Positions 6,356 through 13,121 of a DNA stretch of 26,422 bases are shown here, one piece after another. This DNA is from a virus: IMG/VR virus record IMGVR_UViG_3300036770_000935, positions 1 to 26,422 of that record; one strand, 5' to 3'. Each line of letters begins with the position of its first letter. Position 1 is the stretch's first letter. The notes under the pieces were generated by a model. It ran no database searches. It had not been told where the DNA came from and saw nothing but the letters and a program-made list of their open reading frames with translations. The translations under genes were made by a program, and so were the position numbers.

Positions 6356-7426
6356 TCAGGTCCAGTTGACGTAACCGAACTTGGTCGCATCCAGCATCAA
6401 CGTGGCGAAGTAGCCACGGAAGCTAATTTGACGCGCCAGGATGTCCGGCTTCTCAACTGAGACTGCACCTTTTTGCTGCTCGAAGATTTCGAAGCCTGCG
6501 AACTGGCCTGCTGCGCAACCGACGATGAGTCGGTCCGCGCCTGCGCCAGTTGCAAAGTTCTTGTCCACGACCATCGTGAGGCCGAGTGGGTTGCCGTTCC
6601 AGCTGGCCGCGTTTTGCGTGCCTGCTGCGTTGAACGGTCCGACCGAGGGGAACAGTGGGCGGTCTGCGGTGTCAACCAGGCCACCGATCTTGGCCCATGA
6701 TGCCGGGCTGACGAACAAGTGGGTTGGCATGACGTTGCTCGAGGCGCTGATCCAGCGAGCAATTTCGTAGATCTCGGCAACGAGGGTTGTGGCCGAGCCG
6801 TTCCACGTACCACGGTTGGTGGCACCCGAGTACAGCTGGTCTGCCGCGTAGTTGTCGGTCTGATCTGCGTACTGGTTGGCCAGGTCTTGCAGAACGATGT
6901 TGACGAATGCCGGGTCTGACCAGTCGCCAAGTTGTTCAGCGACACGCACCGTGCCACCGAAGGTGAGCTTGGTGACGGTGTTGGATGAGACGACCATCGT
7001 GGTCGAGCTCAACGTGTCGAGCTGGTTGGCCTGTTGAGCGACCGAGCTGTGGGTCGTGATTTCGGGGCGGATGAACGTCGCGCCTGCGGCTGGCATCGCA
7101 CGTGCACCAATGGCCGATACGACTGGGCGCAGGTAGTTGATGTTGTTGTAGACCGGGCCGAGGATGGGCACTGGCAGCAAGCCGGGTGCATCGGTGGTCA
7201 CTTCGTCGCCGGCAGCAGCCTTCAACGGATTGTGGTACGCCTGATGGTCGGCGATCATGCGGTTGACGTTGCGGAATGCATCGCCACCTTGGATGAATGC
7301 CGATACGTATTCGGCGGCCGATGGAAGTCGATCGGGCACGCGACGTGGCTCAGCAAACGTGAGCGCTGTCGGCGCTGCGGCAGGCTTTTCAGCGGCGGTT
7401 GCGGCGCTGGCGGTCTGGTCGGTCAT
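6356..7426 (-). CDS. Major capsid protein from internal in-frame start (356 aa)
   Basis: ATG at 7424-7426 (codon 165 of the fusion) is preceded by AAGGAG at 7436-7441 with a nine-base spacer, one of the two strongest ribosome sites in the structural block. It should give an abundant capsid protein without the protease. The N-arm is short (about 40 Ala/Pro-rich residues before LPSAAEYVSAF), so the usual long delta/scaffold domain is absent. The body has the HK97-fold pattern of an E-loop region, long spine helix and A-domain. Whether the N-arm is cleaved is not visible. Confidence 0.8.
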   Translation of the reverse strand: MTDQTASAATAAEKPAAAPTALTFAEPRRVPDRLPSAAEYVSAFIQGGDAFRNVNRMIADHQAYHNPLKAAAGDEVTTDAPGLLPVPILGPVYNNINYLRPVVSAIGARAMPAAGATFIRPEITTHSSVAQQANQLDTLSSTTMVVSSNTVTKLTFGGTVRVAEQLGDWSDPAFVNIVLQDLANQYADQTDNYAADQLYSGATNRGTWNGSATTLVAEIYEIARWISASSNVMPTHLFVSPASWAKIGGLVDTADRPLFPSVGPFNAAGTQNAASWNGNPLGLTMVVDKNFATGAGADRLIVGCAAGQFAGFEIFEQQKGAVSVEKPDILARQISFRGYFATLMLDATKFGYVNWT

Positions 7427-7918
7427 TGGTTGGGACTCCTTGTCGTTGGACTTGCCTTCGGTCGCTGCAACCTCTGTAATCGTAGCACCCTTGAACGCTG
7501 GTGCCGTGACTAGCGATAACTCTACCCACTCGCCCTTGGAAATCACCATTACGCCTTCGTCGTCGTAACTGAACTCAATCGGGTTGACTCCGACGCTGAC
7601 GGCATCTACTGCCTCATCCTTGATCAGCTCGAGCATGTCGTTGCCTTCGGAGGTGGCGCTGATTCGGGCAGTGAACAGCATGCCTTCCTCAGAATCAAGG
7701 CGGCTGGTCACGATGCCGACTGGTTGCATGTCGTCGTGGTATTTGAGCAGTTTGGGCTTTTTGCCGGTCACTGGCAGGCTGCCTCGAGCGAACTTGACGC
7801 GAGTGCCATCCGAGACGGTGGCTTCTACATCCCAGGGTACGGCTACGCCGGAGATTGTCCTGGGCGATTCGCTTTCTTCAGCGATGATGAATGTTTCGGA
7901 TGCGGTGAGCTTAAGCAT
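6356..7918 (-). CDS. Prohead protease-major capsid protein fusion (520 aa)
   Basis: Residues 1-150 form an HK97-type prohead protease (S78/U35 family) with a plausible triad: H61 in KYHDDMQPVG, S108 in DAVSVGVNP and E133 in WVELSLVTAPAF. Residues from about 165 on form an HK97-fold major capsid protein, including the conserved late segment around VSPASWAKIGGL and the final FGYVNWT. The two halves are usually separate genes. Here one continuous frame encodes both, with an internal start at M165. ATG shares one base with the portal stop (TAATG). The full-length fusion may supply protease, and its N-terminal half may act as scaffold. Confidence 0.9.
   Translation of the reverse strand: MLKLTASETFIIAEESESPRTISGVAVPWDVEATVSDGTRVKFARGSLPVTGKKPKLLKYHDDMQPVGIVTSRLDSEEGMLFTARISATSEGNDMLELIKDEAVDAVSVGVNPIEFSYDDEGVMVISKGEWVELSLVTAPAFKGATITEVAATEGKSNDKESQPMTDQTASAATAAEKPAAAPTALTFAEPRRVPDRLPSAAEYVSAFIQGGDAFRNVNRMIADHQAYHNPLKAAAGDEVTTDAPGLLPVPILGPVYNNINYLRPVVSAIGARAMPAAGATFIRPEITTHSSVAQQANQLDTLSSTTMVVSSNTVTKLTFGGTVRVAEQLGDWSDPAFVNIVLQDLANQYADQTDNYAADQLYSGATNRGTWNGSATTLVAEIYEIARWISASSNVMPTHLFVSPASWAKIGGLVDTADRPLFPSVGPFNAAGTQNAASWNGNPLGLTMVVDKNFATGAGADRLIVGCAAGQFAGFEIFEQQKGAVSVEKPDILARQISFRGYFATLMLDATKFGYVNWT
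7436..7441 (-). promoter_or_regulatory. Internal Shine-Dalgarno AAGGAG for the capsid start
   Basis: Minus-strand AAGGAG lies nine bases before the in-frame ATG at codon 165 of the protease-capsid gene. It interrupts the coding of a charged linker (KSNDKESQP), where sequence is free to change. This supports dual translation from one gene. The repeat copy is at 22804-22809. Confidence 0.75.
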
Positions 7919-9006
7919 TACGCCTCACTTTCGTCATTAGAGGGTAGCCCCCGAGCAGGTGCAGCGTTGTCCTGCTCGGGAGACATGTCGGCTTCCTCCA
8001 GGTAGCTCTCAACGTCGAGGTAAATGTATCGGCCGCGTGGTGTCACGCTGTTTTGGCTGAGTGTCTGTTCGATGCAGTCAATGAATGGCTTGGCACCGAA
8101 CAAATACAAGTCTTGTCGGGCCTGCTGCGCGTTTTGGTACGTCATGCCGGATCCTGATGGTGCGCCAACCAGGTACGGCGGAATGTTTGCGATGCGTGCC
8201 ATTTCTAGTGCTTGGTATGTTCGTGCCTCGGTCAGCTGCAACTTGCTCGGATCCATGTAGGACTCTTTCCAATCCACGTACTGGTTCAACGCAGCAATCG
8301 CATTGTTGTTTCGGGCAGCGGCGAATCCGGCAGCAAGTTCACTCAGTTCCTCGGCGCTCAATGGCTCGCCCTCGGTTTGTTTTAGGACACCGGCTGGAGT
8401 TTGATTCTTTGCAAAGCGCTCAGCGCTGGTATCAAGGTTGATGTTGGTGCGAATTGCTCGAGCGCCCATGCTCAGCAAACCTTGAATTGGGCTCAGGAAT
8501 TGCACTACGTCGTTTGGGTCAAGGCTCAAGCCTTGAAACACAATCTGTTTGCTAGGTCCGTAATACAGTGGCCCAGCCTGATCGAGTGTTTGCACATCGG
8601 CCGCCGGAATCCACGTAAAGGTTGCCGGGAAGCCATTGCCGAATCGGCTGGTCACTACCCAGAATGCGCGACCGTAGAACATCAGGTCATCGGTTGTCCA
8701 GGACATGATGAAATTGCGTGTCGCGTTGGGATCTGGCTGATGAAACCACGTGTCATCGGGCAGGTGCACATCCTCATAGTCCTCACCGACCCACTGCTTT
8801 GAGTACTGGTGGATTTCCAGACAGCCAACCATTGAGCAGATCAGGTCACGTGCCCGGCTAATGGTGGGTATCTGGATTGCCTGCTGGCGGTTAAAATCGG
8901 CTGTGTAGTTGATGAAGTTGCCGACCAATGGGTTGCCGGCAGCGCCAGCCGCGCCAATCTGTGCGTTGGTGGTATTGGGTACTGCGCGCTTTAGTGAGAA
9001 TGCCAT
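7918..9006 (-). CDS. Portal protein (362 aa)
   Basis: An HK97-type portal, the dodecameric ring through which DNA enters and leaves the capsid. Visible family features are an N-terminal region with RARDLICSMVG (about 52-62), the ending of the wing region WTTDDLMFYGRAFWVV, IPAADV, the NDVVQF segment, and the conserved late block IANIPPYLVGAPSGSGMTYQNAQQA. At 362 residues it is shorter than many portals. It lies between terminase and protease-capsid with a 12-base upstream gap and no clear Shine-Dalgarno. The end overlaps the next ATG by one base. The acidic C-terminal tail (EEADMSPEQD, then NDESEA) is a common portal ending. Confidence 0.9.
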   Translation of the reverse strand: MAFSLKRAVPNTTNAQIGAAGAAGNPLVGNFINYTADFNRQQAIQIPTISRARDLICSMVGCLEIHQYSKQWVGEDYEDVHLPDDTWFHQPDPNATRNFIMSWTTDDLMFYGRAFWVVTSRFGNGFPATFTWIPAADVQTLDQAGPLYYGPSKQIVFQGLSLDPNDVVQFLSPIQGLLSMGARAIRTNINLDTSAERFAKNQTPAGVLKQTEGEPLSAEELSELAAGFAAARNNNAIAALNQYVDWKESYMDPSKLQLTEARTYQALEMARIANIPPYLVGAPSGSGMTYQNAQQARQDLYLFGAKPFIDCIEQTLSQNSVTPRGRYIYLDVESYLEEADMSPEQDNAAPARGLPSNDESEA

Positions 9007-9018
9007 CGTGCGAACAGT

Positions 9019-10791
9019 CTAGGCACTCGATGCAATGACTGGCCGGTTCACCATCGGTCGTGGTCGGCTCATCATGCCAACAGCCCACACCAAGCATCGT
9101 GCCAACTCAATCGGTCCCGATGATTTCTGTGATGACAACGCGATAGCGCCCGGAGTGCGTACAGCCACAGCTCTACCGACATGCTCAGCCAGCATTGTCT
9201 CCCCAGTGTGCGCAACACGACCCTCATTGATCAGGTTTTTGACCATTGATGTGTACCGGGTGATCTCCTGGTAGCCGACCAGCACCCTGCGACGTTGCAG
9301 ATCGGAGGGGCAGTTGGTGTCCAGTGTCGGCGTGATAGCAACTTGCAAGCCTGAGTTGGAGGCCAACTGAGCCCGAATGTTATCCCATACCTGTGTCACT
9401 GTTTCGCACATGAATGCGACAGTCGCAGTCAGCATCCCAGCAGTATTCGCGTTGACACGTACAGCCACGTATCGGCCATCGTCGAGCGAGACTTCCACGG
9501 CGAGCACGCCGCCCGGCGATGGTGGCAAGTCGGTAGCAAGTGATTCCCACCGCCCAGGCGGCAGCCACGACAACTCTGATTGCACCCATAGGTTCACGCT
9601 AGAACGCAGAAATCCAGCCCTGTTCGGGCCTTTGGCTTCGGCCTGAACTGTGCGTATGTCGAGCGTGTGCCCGAGCGCCGGGTTGGCGTACTCCCACGCA
9701 GCCTCGGTCATCGGATCCAGTTCAGGTGGTGGACTGTATTCAGCCAGGTACACCGAATTGGTGACTTCACCTGAATCAATCGCACGCAAGCCCTGCTCAC
9801 GCCACCTGAGCATCGCAATACTGTCTTCCGTGCCTGCGGTGCTCCACATCGAGCACAACGGATTCGGCCGGGCACGCTGAGTCGGCAGCAAACCAATGTC
9901 CAGTGTCTCGGAGTCAATACCGAACACTTCGTCAGCAATGATCAGGTCAACAGACATACCGTGACCACTCGATGGCCTGGCTGCTTTGACATACCACTTC
10001 GAGTCACCAACTTTGATGCTGTTACGGCCATAAGCCCACACAGCTTTGACACCAGCCTTTTCCTCAATGATCGGTGCCAGGTCTTGAAATAGCGCTGTGG
10101 CTAGATCCAGCCGGTGAGCTGTACTGAGAATGGTTTGTGGCCCGGCCGTCAGCGAGTACTTCAGCAGCCACCACGACAGCAGACTCTTGAGCGCTACTGT
10201 CTTTCCGTTTTGTCGACTGACACTGACAAGTGAAACGTGGTTGAGGAACCTCCCTTGAGCATCCACGGCAAGTTGACCGTTGAGAACATGCCTCTGCCAG
10301 GGCATAAGCTCCACTCCGAGAATACGCTGAGCCCAATCTGCAACTTCGGGCCCATAGCTTCCGGCAGCATCCTTGATGATCGTTTCGATTCGCGGCAGGT
10401 CATGACCTTTTCCTTTTCGCTCGGGCTTTGTCTTTTCGGATAACGAGAAGGATGGGCGCGGGGTGAGGGGTAGACGTTCATCCAAAAACGCTTTCGGCTT
10501 TTGCTTTGGTTTGGCTTTGCTTTGGGCAGGTGGCCGGTGTCCGGGTCGTCGGGCTTGCGTTGCTCTCTGCTTTGCTGCTTTGTAGTTGGCTCCGCGTCGC
10601 GCATTGCATTCCTTGCAGGCCGGCACCAAATTGTCCAGGTCATCCGTGCCACCTCGGTCAATCTCAATGATGTGATCTGCTTCGGTGGCTTGCCTGCGTT
10701 TGCACCAATGGCATCGGGGTTTGTCTTGGAGTACCACCCCCCGGTTTTTGTAGTACTGTTTTGACCGTACCCGGGTCTTTTTGCTTGGCAT
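9019..10791 (-). CDS. HNH endonuclease-terminase large subunit fusion (590 aa)
   Basis: Residues about 20-68 are an HNH nuclease: zinc-site C27/C30 and C59/C62, D39-H40, GGTDDLDNL with N54, and CN at 62-63. A basic, Pro/Lys-rich linker (about 75-128) follows. Residues about 135-420 are the terminase ATPase, with a Walker-A-like SRQNGKT (192-198), Walker B VDLIIADE (281-288, D287/E288) and a coupling motif STAG (317-320). The remainder is an RNase-H-like nuclease region starting at LAVEVSLDD (E433, D437, D438). It packages concatemeric DNA into the prohead through the portal. HNH proteins often sit beside terminase at cos sites, but here both are in one chain. No clear Shine-Dalgarno precedes ATG. 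Confidence 0.92.
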   Translation of the reverse strand: MPSKKTRVRSKQYYKNRGVVLQDKPRCHWCKRRQATEADHIIEIDRGGTDDLDNLVPACKECNARRGANYKAAKQRATQARRPGHRPPAQSKAKPKQKPKAFLDERLPLTPRPSFSLSEKTKPERKGKGHDLPRIETIIKDAAGSYGPEVADWAQRILGVELMPWQRHVLNGQLAVDAQGRFLNHVSLVSVSRQNGKTVALKSLLSWWLLKYSLTAGPQTILSTAHRLDLATALFQDLAPIIEEKAGVKAVWAYGRNSIKVGDSKWYVKAARPSSGHGMSVDLIIADEVFGIDSETLDIGLLPTQRARPNPLCSMWSTAGTEDSIAMLRWREQGLRAIDSGEVTNSVYLAEYSPPPELDPMTEAAWEYANPALGHTLDIRTVQAEAKGPNRAGFLRSSVNLWVQSELSWLPPGRWESLATDLPPSPGGVLAVEVSLDDGRYVAVRVNANTAGMLTATVAFMCETVTQVWDNIRAQLASNSGLQVAITPTLDTNCPSDLQRRRVLVGYQEITRYTSMVKNLINEGRVAHTGETMLAEHVGRAVAVRTPGAIALSSQKSSGPIELARCLVWAVGMMSRPRPMVNRPVIASSA

Positions 10792-10797
10792 GGGGGA

Positions 10798-10989
10798 CTA
10801 CCGCTGACGCGCTTCGCTTGTCCTAGCGCCCTCGCGTTGCTCGGTTGCTATCAATCGTTGGTGGCAGAGGTAGCACACTGGCCCGGCTTCGGTGAGTTGA
10901 TCACCGTATTTGGTTGAGAGGTTTTGCTCACCGCACTCGCGGCAGTCACCAATCTCGAGCACCGTTTCATAGCTGCATTTGATTTTCAT
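10798..10989 (-). CDS. Small zinc-ribbon protein (63 aa)
   Basis: Two CxxC knuckles (C16/C19 and C39/C42) with about 19 residues between them form a treble-clef or ribbon-like zinc site. The C-terminus is Arg-rich. I start at ATG 10987-10989. A longer GTG-initiated frame to 11049 would add 20 residues of unlikely composition. There is no strong Shine-Dalgarno. The gene ends six bases before the terminase start, so it may help with packaging or DNA recognition, but the function is unknown. The copy is at 26166-26357. Confidence 0.55.
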   Translation of the reverse strand: MKIKCSYETVLEIGDCRECGEQNLSTKYGDQLTEAGPVCYLCHQRLIATEQREGARTSEARQR

Positions 10990-11003
10990 GTTGTCAAGGT
11001 TAC

Positions 11004-11084
11004 TTAGGCAGAGTGCCCCCGGGCTCCATCCCGACCGTTGTTGAAGCACGGTTCACACTCGCCACACGATGGATCTGTTCGCAT
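11004..11084 (-). CDS. Possible 26-residue Cys-rich ORF
   Basis: ATG at 11082-11084 opens a short frame with CxxCxxC near the start (PSCGECEPCF), ending 14 bases before the zinc-ribbon start. A purine-rich stretch (GGGCAGGGCAG) precedes it but is not a clear Shine-Dalgarno. Tiny Cys-rich peptides occur in actinophages, but at this length the frame could be chance. Confidence 0.25.
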   Translation of the reverse strand: MRTDPSCGECEPCFNNGRDGARGHSA

Positions 11085-11190
11085 GGTCTGCCCTGCCCTT
11101 CTGATGGGCGAACTGATGATGATGAGTCACCGAGGATTTGCACCTACATCAGGTCACGCGGCCTGAACGCACCAATGTGATTGGCGTACT
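11085..11190. other. Only substantial non-coding gap in the unit; candidate cos, origin or promoter region
   Basis: About 106 bases (184 if the tiny ORF is not real) between the annealing protein and the pre-terminase genes. It holds two inverted repeats, CCAAT-GTG-ATTGG (11172-11184) and the imperfect palindrome CAGGTCACGCGGCCTG (11150-11165), and a short GAT-repeat (11114-11125). In cos phages the packaging site normally lies just upstream of terminase, which fits. No convincing -35/-10 pair or T-run terminator was seen. Confidence 0.4.
11172..11184. repeat. Perfect inverted repeat CCAAT-GTG-ATTGG
   Basis: Five-base perfect arms around a three-base centre, 22 bases centre-to-centre from a second imperfect palindrome at 11150-11165. 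They are located where a terminase or regulator binding site would be expected. Short palindromes do occur by chance, so only the pairing and position make this notable. Confidence 0.4.
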
Positions 11191-11814
11191 TCAGTTTTTC
11201 CAAGCAGTAATGACTGCTGATGCCTCCTGCTTAGTTAGCTCATCAAACTTGACTACGTTACGGCCAAGCACTTCACCAATCTCACGCATCGTTTGTGAGC
11301 CAGGCGTGAATCCTCGAGTTTTGGCGAGCACTCGAATCATCCCGATTTGCTTTTCCGATGCCTTGCCTGGGCCTGCTTTTAATGGCACCACGTTGGTTTG
11401 TGGTTCGCCTGTGAATGGGTCGGGGATGGGTTCGCCATCCGGGTAGCGCGCAATCTCGACACGCGGCTTTTCGGGCTCTTGCCTGGCTAACACTTCCTGT
11501 TTGCTGGCCATCTTGTGATCGATGCCGAAGCCCATCATGCCCAATGCTCGACCTAAGGCCGAGGTGCTGGCATTCATCTGCTCTGAATCTTTTGTGTATG
11601 GCGTACGCCCGGGAAATGGCTCCCAACAGTACGCAATGCAGGGCAGCTGGTCATCTTTGTCACGCCATACGGTGCAACGAATCTCAATGTACAGCTTTTC
11701 GTTGACCTCACGGAATGTGGGCTGTGATTCCTGCACACGCAAATCTGGAAACTTCTCTAGCGCCATGCGCAGGCGCGTTGGCACGTCAACGTAGTTGTCA
11801 AGGTTGAAACTCAT
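11191..11814 (-). CDS. Putative single-strand annealing protein (Rad52/Erf-like, 207 aa)
   Basis: Residues about 1-110 contain NLDNYVDVPTRL, a beta-rich middle (LYIEIRCTVW) and the block NASTSALGRALGMMGFGID followed by ASKQEV. This recalls the (E)TSA-x-GRAL-x-x-(L/M)G pattern of phage annealing proteins. A linker leads to a helical C-terminal domain (about 151-207) beginning ASEKQIGMIRVLAK and ending TKQEASAVI, a tail seen on several phage recombination proteins. ATG 11812-11814 overlaps the nuclease stop as ATGA. It likely anneals complementary single strands during recombination-dependent replication. A non-catalytic ssDNA-binding role is an alternative. Confidence 0.6.
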   Translation of the reverse strand: MSFNLDNYVDVPTRLRMALEKFPDLRVQESQPTFREVNEKLYIEIRCTVWRDKDDQLPCIAYCWEPFPGRTPYTKDSEQMNASTSALGRALGMMGFGIDHKMASKQEVLARQEPEKPRVEIARYPDGEPIPDPFTGEPQTNVVPLKAGPGKASEKQIGMIRVLAKTRGFTPGSQTMREIGEVLGRNVVKFDELTKQEASAVITAWKN

Positions 11815-12155
11815 GATCCCAATTCCTCCAATAGGCACATCAGTTCGTACCACTCTTTGACCGGCATGACCGCCATCCATTCGCCCACATCTGTGATTCC
11901 TGGGCGCTTGGCGATAATCACGCCTGTCCAGGCTTTGTCATTTGCAATCTGCCTGCGCAGCTGCTCAAAGTAGCCGTGCCAGGAGTGTGCTTTGCGGTCT
12001 TTGACTTCAATCACAATGCCCGGCCATCCGTTGATATCGCCCCGGTCTTTGTGCGTGCCGGCCTGCACGCGGTCGGCATTGATGCCTTTGGCACGTAGCC
12101 ACTTGACTACAGCCAGTTCGGCTGCATGACCTTTACGCTTCTGTGGGCTCGTCAC
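11811..12155 (-). CDS. Hjc-like Holliday-junction resolvase / PD-(D/E)XK nuclease (114 aa)
   Basis: The pattern GHAAELAVVKWL (E13), RGDINGW (D40) and IEVKDRK (E50, K52) is a compact PD-(D/E)XK active site arranged as in archaeal/phage Hjc-type resolvases, and the length fits. It would cut branched DNA left by recombination or replication before packaging. The start is GTG (12153-12155), overlapping the upstream gene by 23 bases, with no clear ribosome site. Pairing with an annealing protein downstream by an ATGA overlap supports a recombination role. A VRR-NUC or other nuclease of the same superfamily remains possible. Confidence 0.7.
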   Translation of the reverse strand: MTSPQKRKGHAAELAVVKWLRAKGINADRVQAGTHKDRGDINGWPGIVIEVKDRKAHSWHGYFEQLRRQIANDKAWTGVIIAKRPGITDVGEWMAVMPVKEWYELMCLLEELGS

Positions 12156-12501
12156 GATAAATCGCCATGTCTCCTACCACGTGCAATGGGGCATCGAGTA
12201 GCTGATCACGTGCATCAGCCATGTGCAGACAGTTCAGGTAACCAATCGCATCCACCAGCGAATCCTCGTGCATCTTGCCTTCCTCTAGCGACTTCCAAAG
12301 CCGAGCAAGTTTGACGCACACCATAAACATGATGGCCTCTTGGGTGCTGAGGTTGTGATGGAAGTTGGTGAAGCTGCCGAATATGCGACGTACCCGGGTG
12401 TAGTCATCAAATGGGTGCCCATATTGGGCCATGCGATCACCTTTGGTGAGTTGCCAGGCGCGATAGGCCGCGTCACCTGGATCAATGTTGCTGCTGCTCA
12501 T
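12133..12501 (-). CDS. DUF6378-like protein, possible MazG-like fold (122 aa)
   Basis: A helical protein with the phage-typical pattern RMAQYGHPFDDY, then MVCVKLARLW (about 60-69) and a DSLVDAIGYL end (80-89). This matches my recollection of DUF6378 proteins, which resemble all-alpha nucleotide pyrophosphohydrolases. I start at the second ATG (12499-12501) because AAAGG ends six bases before it; the ATG two codons earlier overlaps that site. The first 20 bases overlap the end of the 38-residue membrane protein gene. It may clean or adjust nucleotide pools, but no activity is proven. Confidence 0.55.
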   Translation of the reverse strand: MSSSNIDPGDAAYRAWQLTKGDRMAQYGHPFDDYTRVRRIFGSFTNFHHNLSTQEAIMFMVCVKLARLWKSLEEGKMHEDSLVDAIGYLNCLHMADARDQLLDAPLHVVGDMAIYRDEPTEA

Positions 12502-12598
12502 TGTCATCCTTTATAGGTCGTGCAAGGTACCAAATGGCTACCACAATGTAGATGGCAAACACGCTGAGCATGAATACTTCAGCCCACAACGCGGTCAT
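12482..12598 (-). CDS. Small single-span membrane protein (38 aa)
   Basis: Residues about 4-25 are strongly hydrophobic (FMLSVFAIYIVVAIWYL), followed by a charged, Gln-rich tail. GGAG five bases before ATG (12596-12598) selects this start over a longer frame with unlikely composition. It overlaps the transglycosylase end by 20 bases and the next gene by 20 bases, so it is in a coupled run. Its place next to an exported muramidase-like enzyme suggests a lysis accessory (antiholin or pinholin-like) role, but that is inference. Confidence 0.5.
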   Translation of the reverse strand: MTALWAEVFMLSVFAIYIVVAIWYLARPIKDDNEQQQH

Positions 12599-13121
12599 AC
12601 GTGCTCCAGTTGTCCCATCCGTATTTGGTTGCAATATGCCACGCCACCCACAAGTTGGTGAGTGGGTCAAATAGCTCGGTGCAGTCATTGATCATGCCCT
12701 GGGTTTGCAGGTAGCCACGTGGCCAGTATTTGTTTGGTTTGCACCACGATGGCGTGTGAATCTGCATCAGGCCGAAGCTGTCTCCGTTGTCACCGACTAC
12801 ATCCGGCAGGCACATTGACTCGAGCTCTGCGACCTGTAGGGCTATCCATAGGTCATCAAGCACAAAGCCTGCCCTGAGCGCTGTATCAGCCCATTCTTGG
12901 CAGCCTGGGCCTGTGTATGGGGGCATGGTCGTAACCACCCTCATATCGCTTCCTGGCGCGTCTGAGGGGCTGTCCAAGCCCACCGTGCCTCGAAGGGGAG
13001 CCGTGTACACGGTGGACTCGGACACCAGCCCTGCTGTGTCTGTTTCAGGATCTGATACCAGCATCAGGCCAAAGCCGGACACTGCGCATGCTGCCGCAAA
13101 GATGATGGTTAACGGATTCAT
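12579..13121 (-). CDS. Exported lytic transglycosylase (SLT-like, 180 aa)
   Basis: An N-terminal hydrophobic segment (residues 4-22) serves as signal or membrane anchor. A linker (23-70) leads to a lysozyme-like SLT domain: E101 in AELESM is the likely catalytic acid, followed by GDSFGLMQIH (113-122). Four Cys outside the signal (C74, C104, C127, C147) could form two disulfides, which fits an exported protein. It would cleave glycan strands. ATG 13119-13121 overlaps the upstream stop as ATGA, so the longer upstream frame is not the start. It lies away from the tail genes, so a lysis or secreted role is more likely than a virion enzyme. Confidence 0.75.
   Translation of the reverse strand: MNPLTIIFAAACAVSGFGLMLVSDPETDTAGLVSESTVYTAPLRGTVGLDSPSDAPGSDMRVVTTMPPYTGPGCQEWADTALRAGFVLDDLWIALQVAELESMCLPDVVGDNGDSFGLMQIHTPSWCKPNKYWPRGYLQTQGMINDCTELFDPLTNLWVAWHIATKYGWDNWSTYDRVVG

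Larger units (their letters stand above)
1275..11054 (+). repeat. First copy of a 9,780-bp direct repeat (partner 16643-26422)
   Basis: Offset 15,368 throughout. Protein frames on both strands have the same lengths and sequences in the two copies, and I saw no base difference in the lines compared. It spans most of the tail-tip gene through the terminase and zinc-ribbon genes. Confidence 0.95.

Noticed and set aside
10194-10667. 157-codon minus-strand frame within the terminase gene
   Set aside because: It lies wholly inside the terminase in another frame, with an Arg/Ser/Pro-rich composition and no motif. The 130- and 186-codon frames at 5683-6075 and 6397-6957 are rejected for the same reason.
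10992-10997. TTGACA on the minus strand just before the zinc-ribbon start, as a -35 box
   Set aside because: No good -10 at 16-18 bases (AGCTAT at best), and transcription would start inside the gene.
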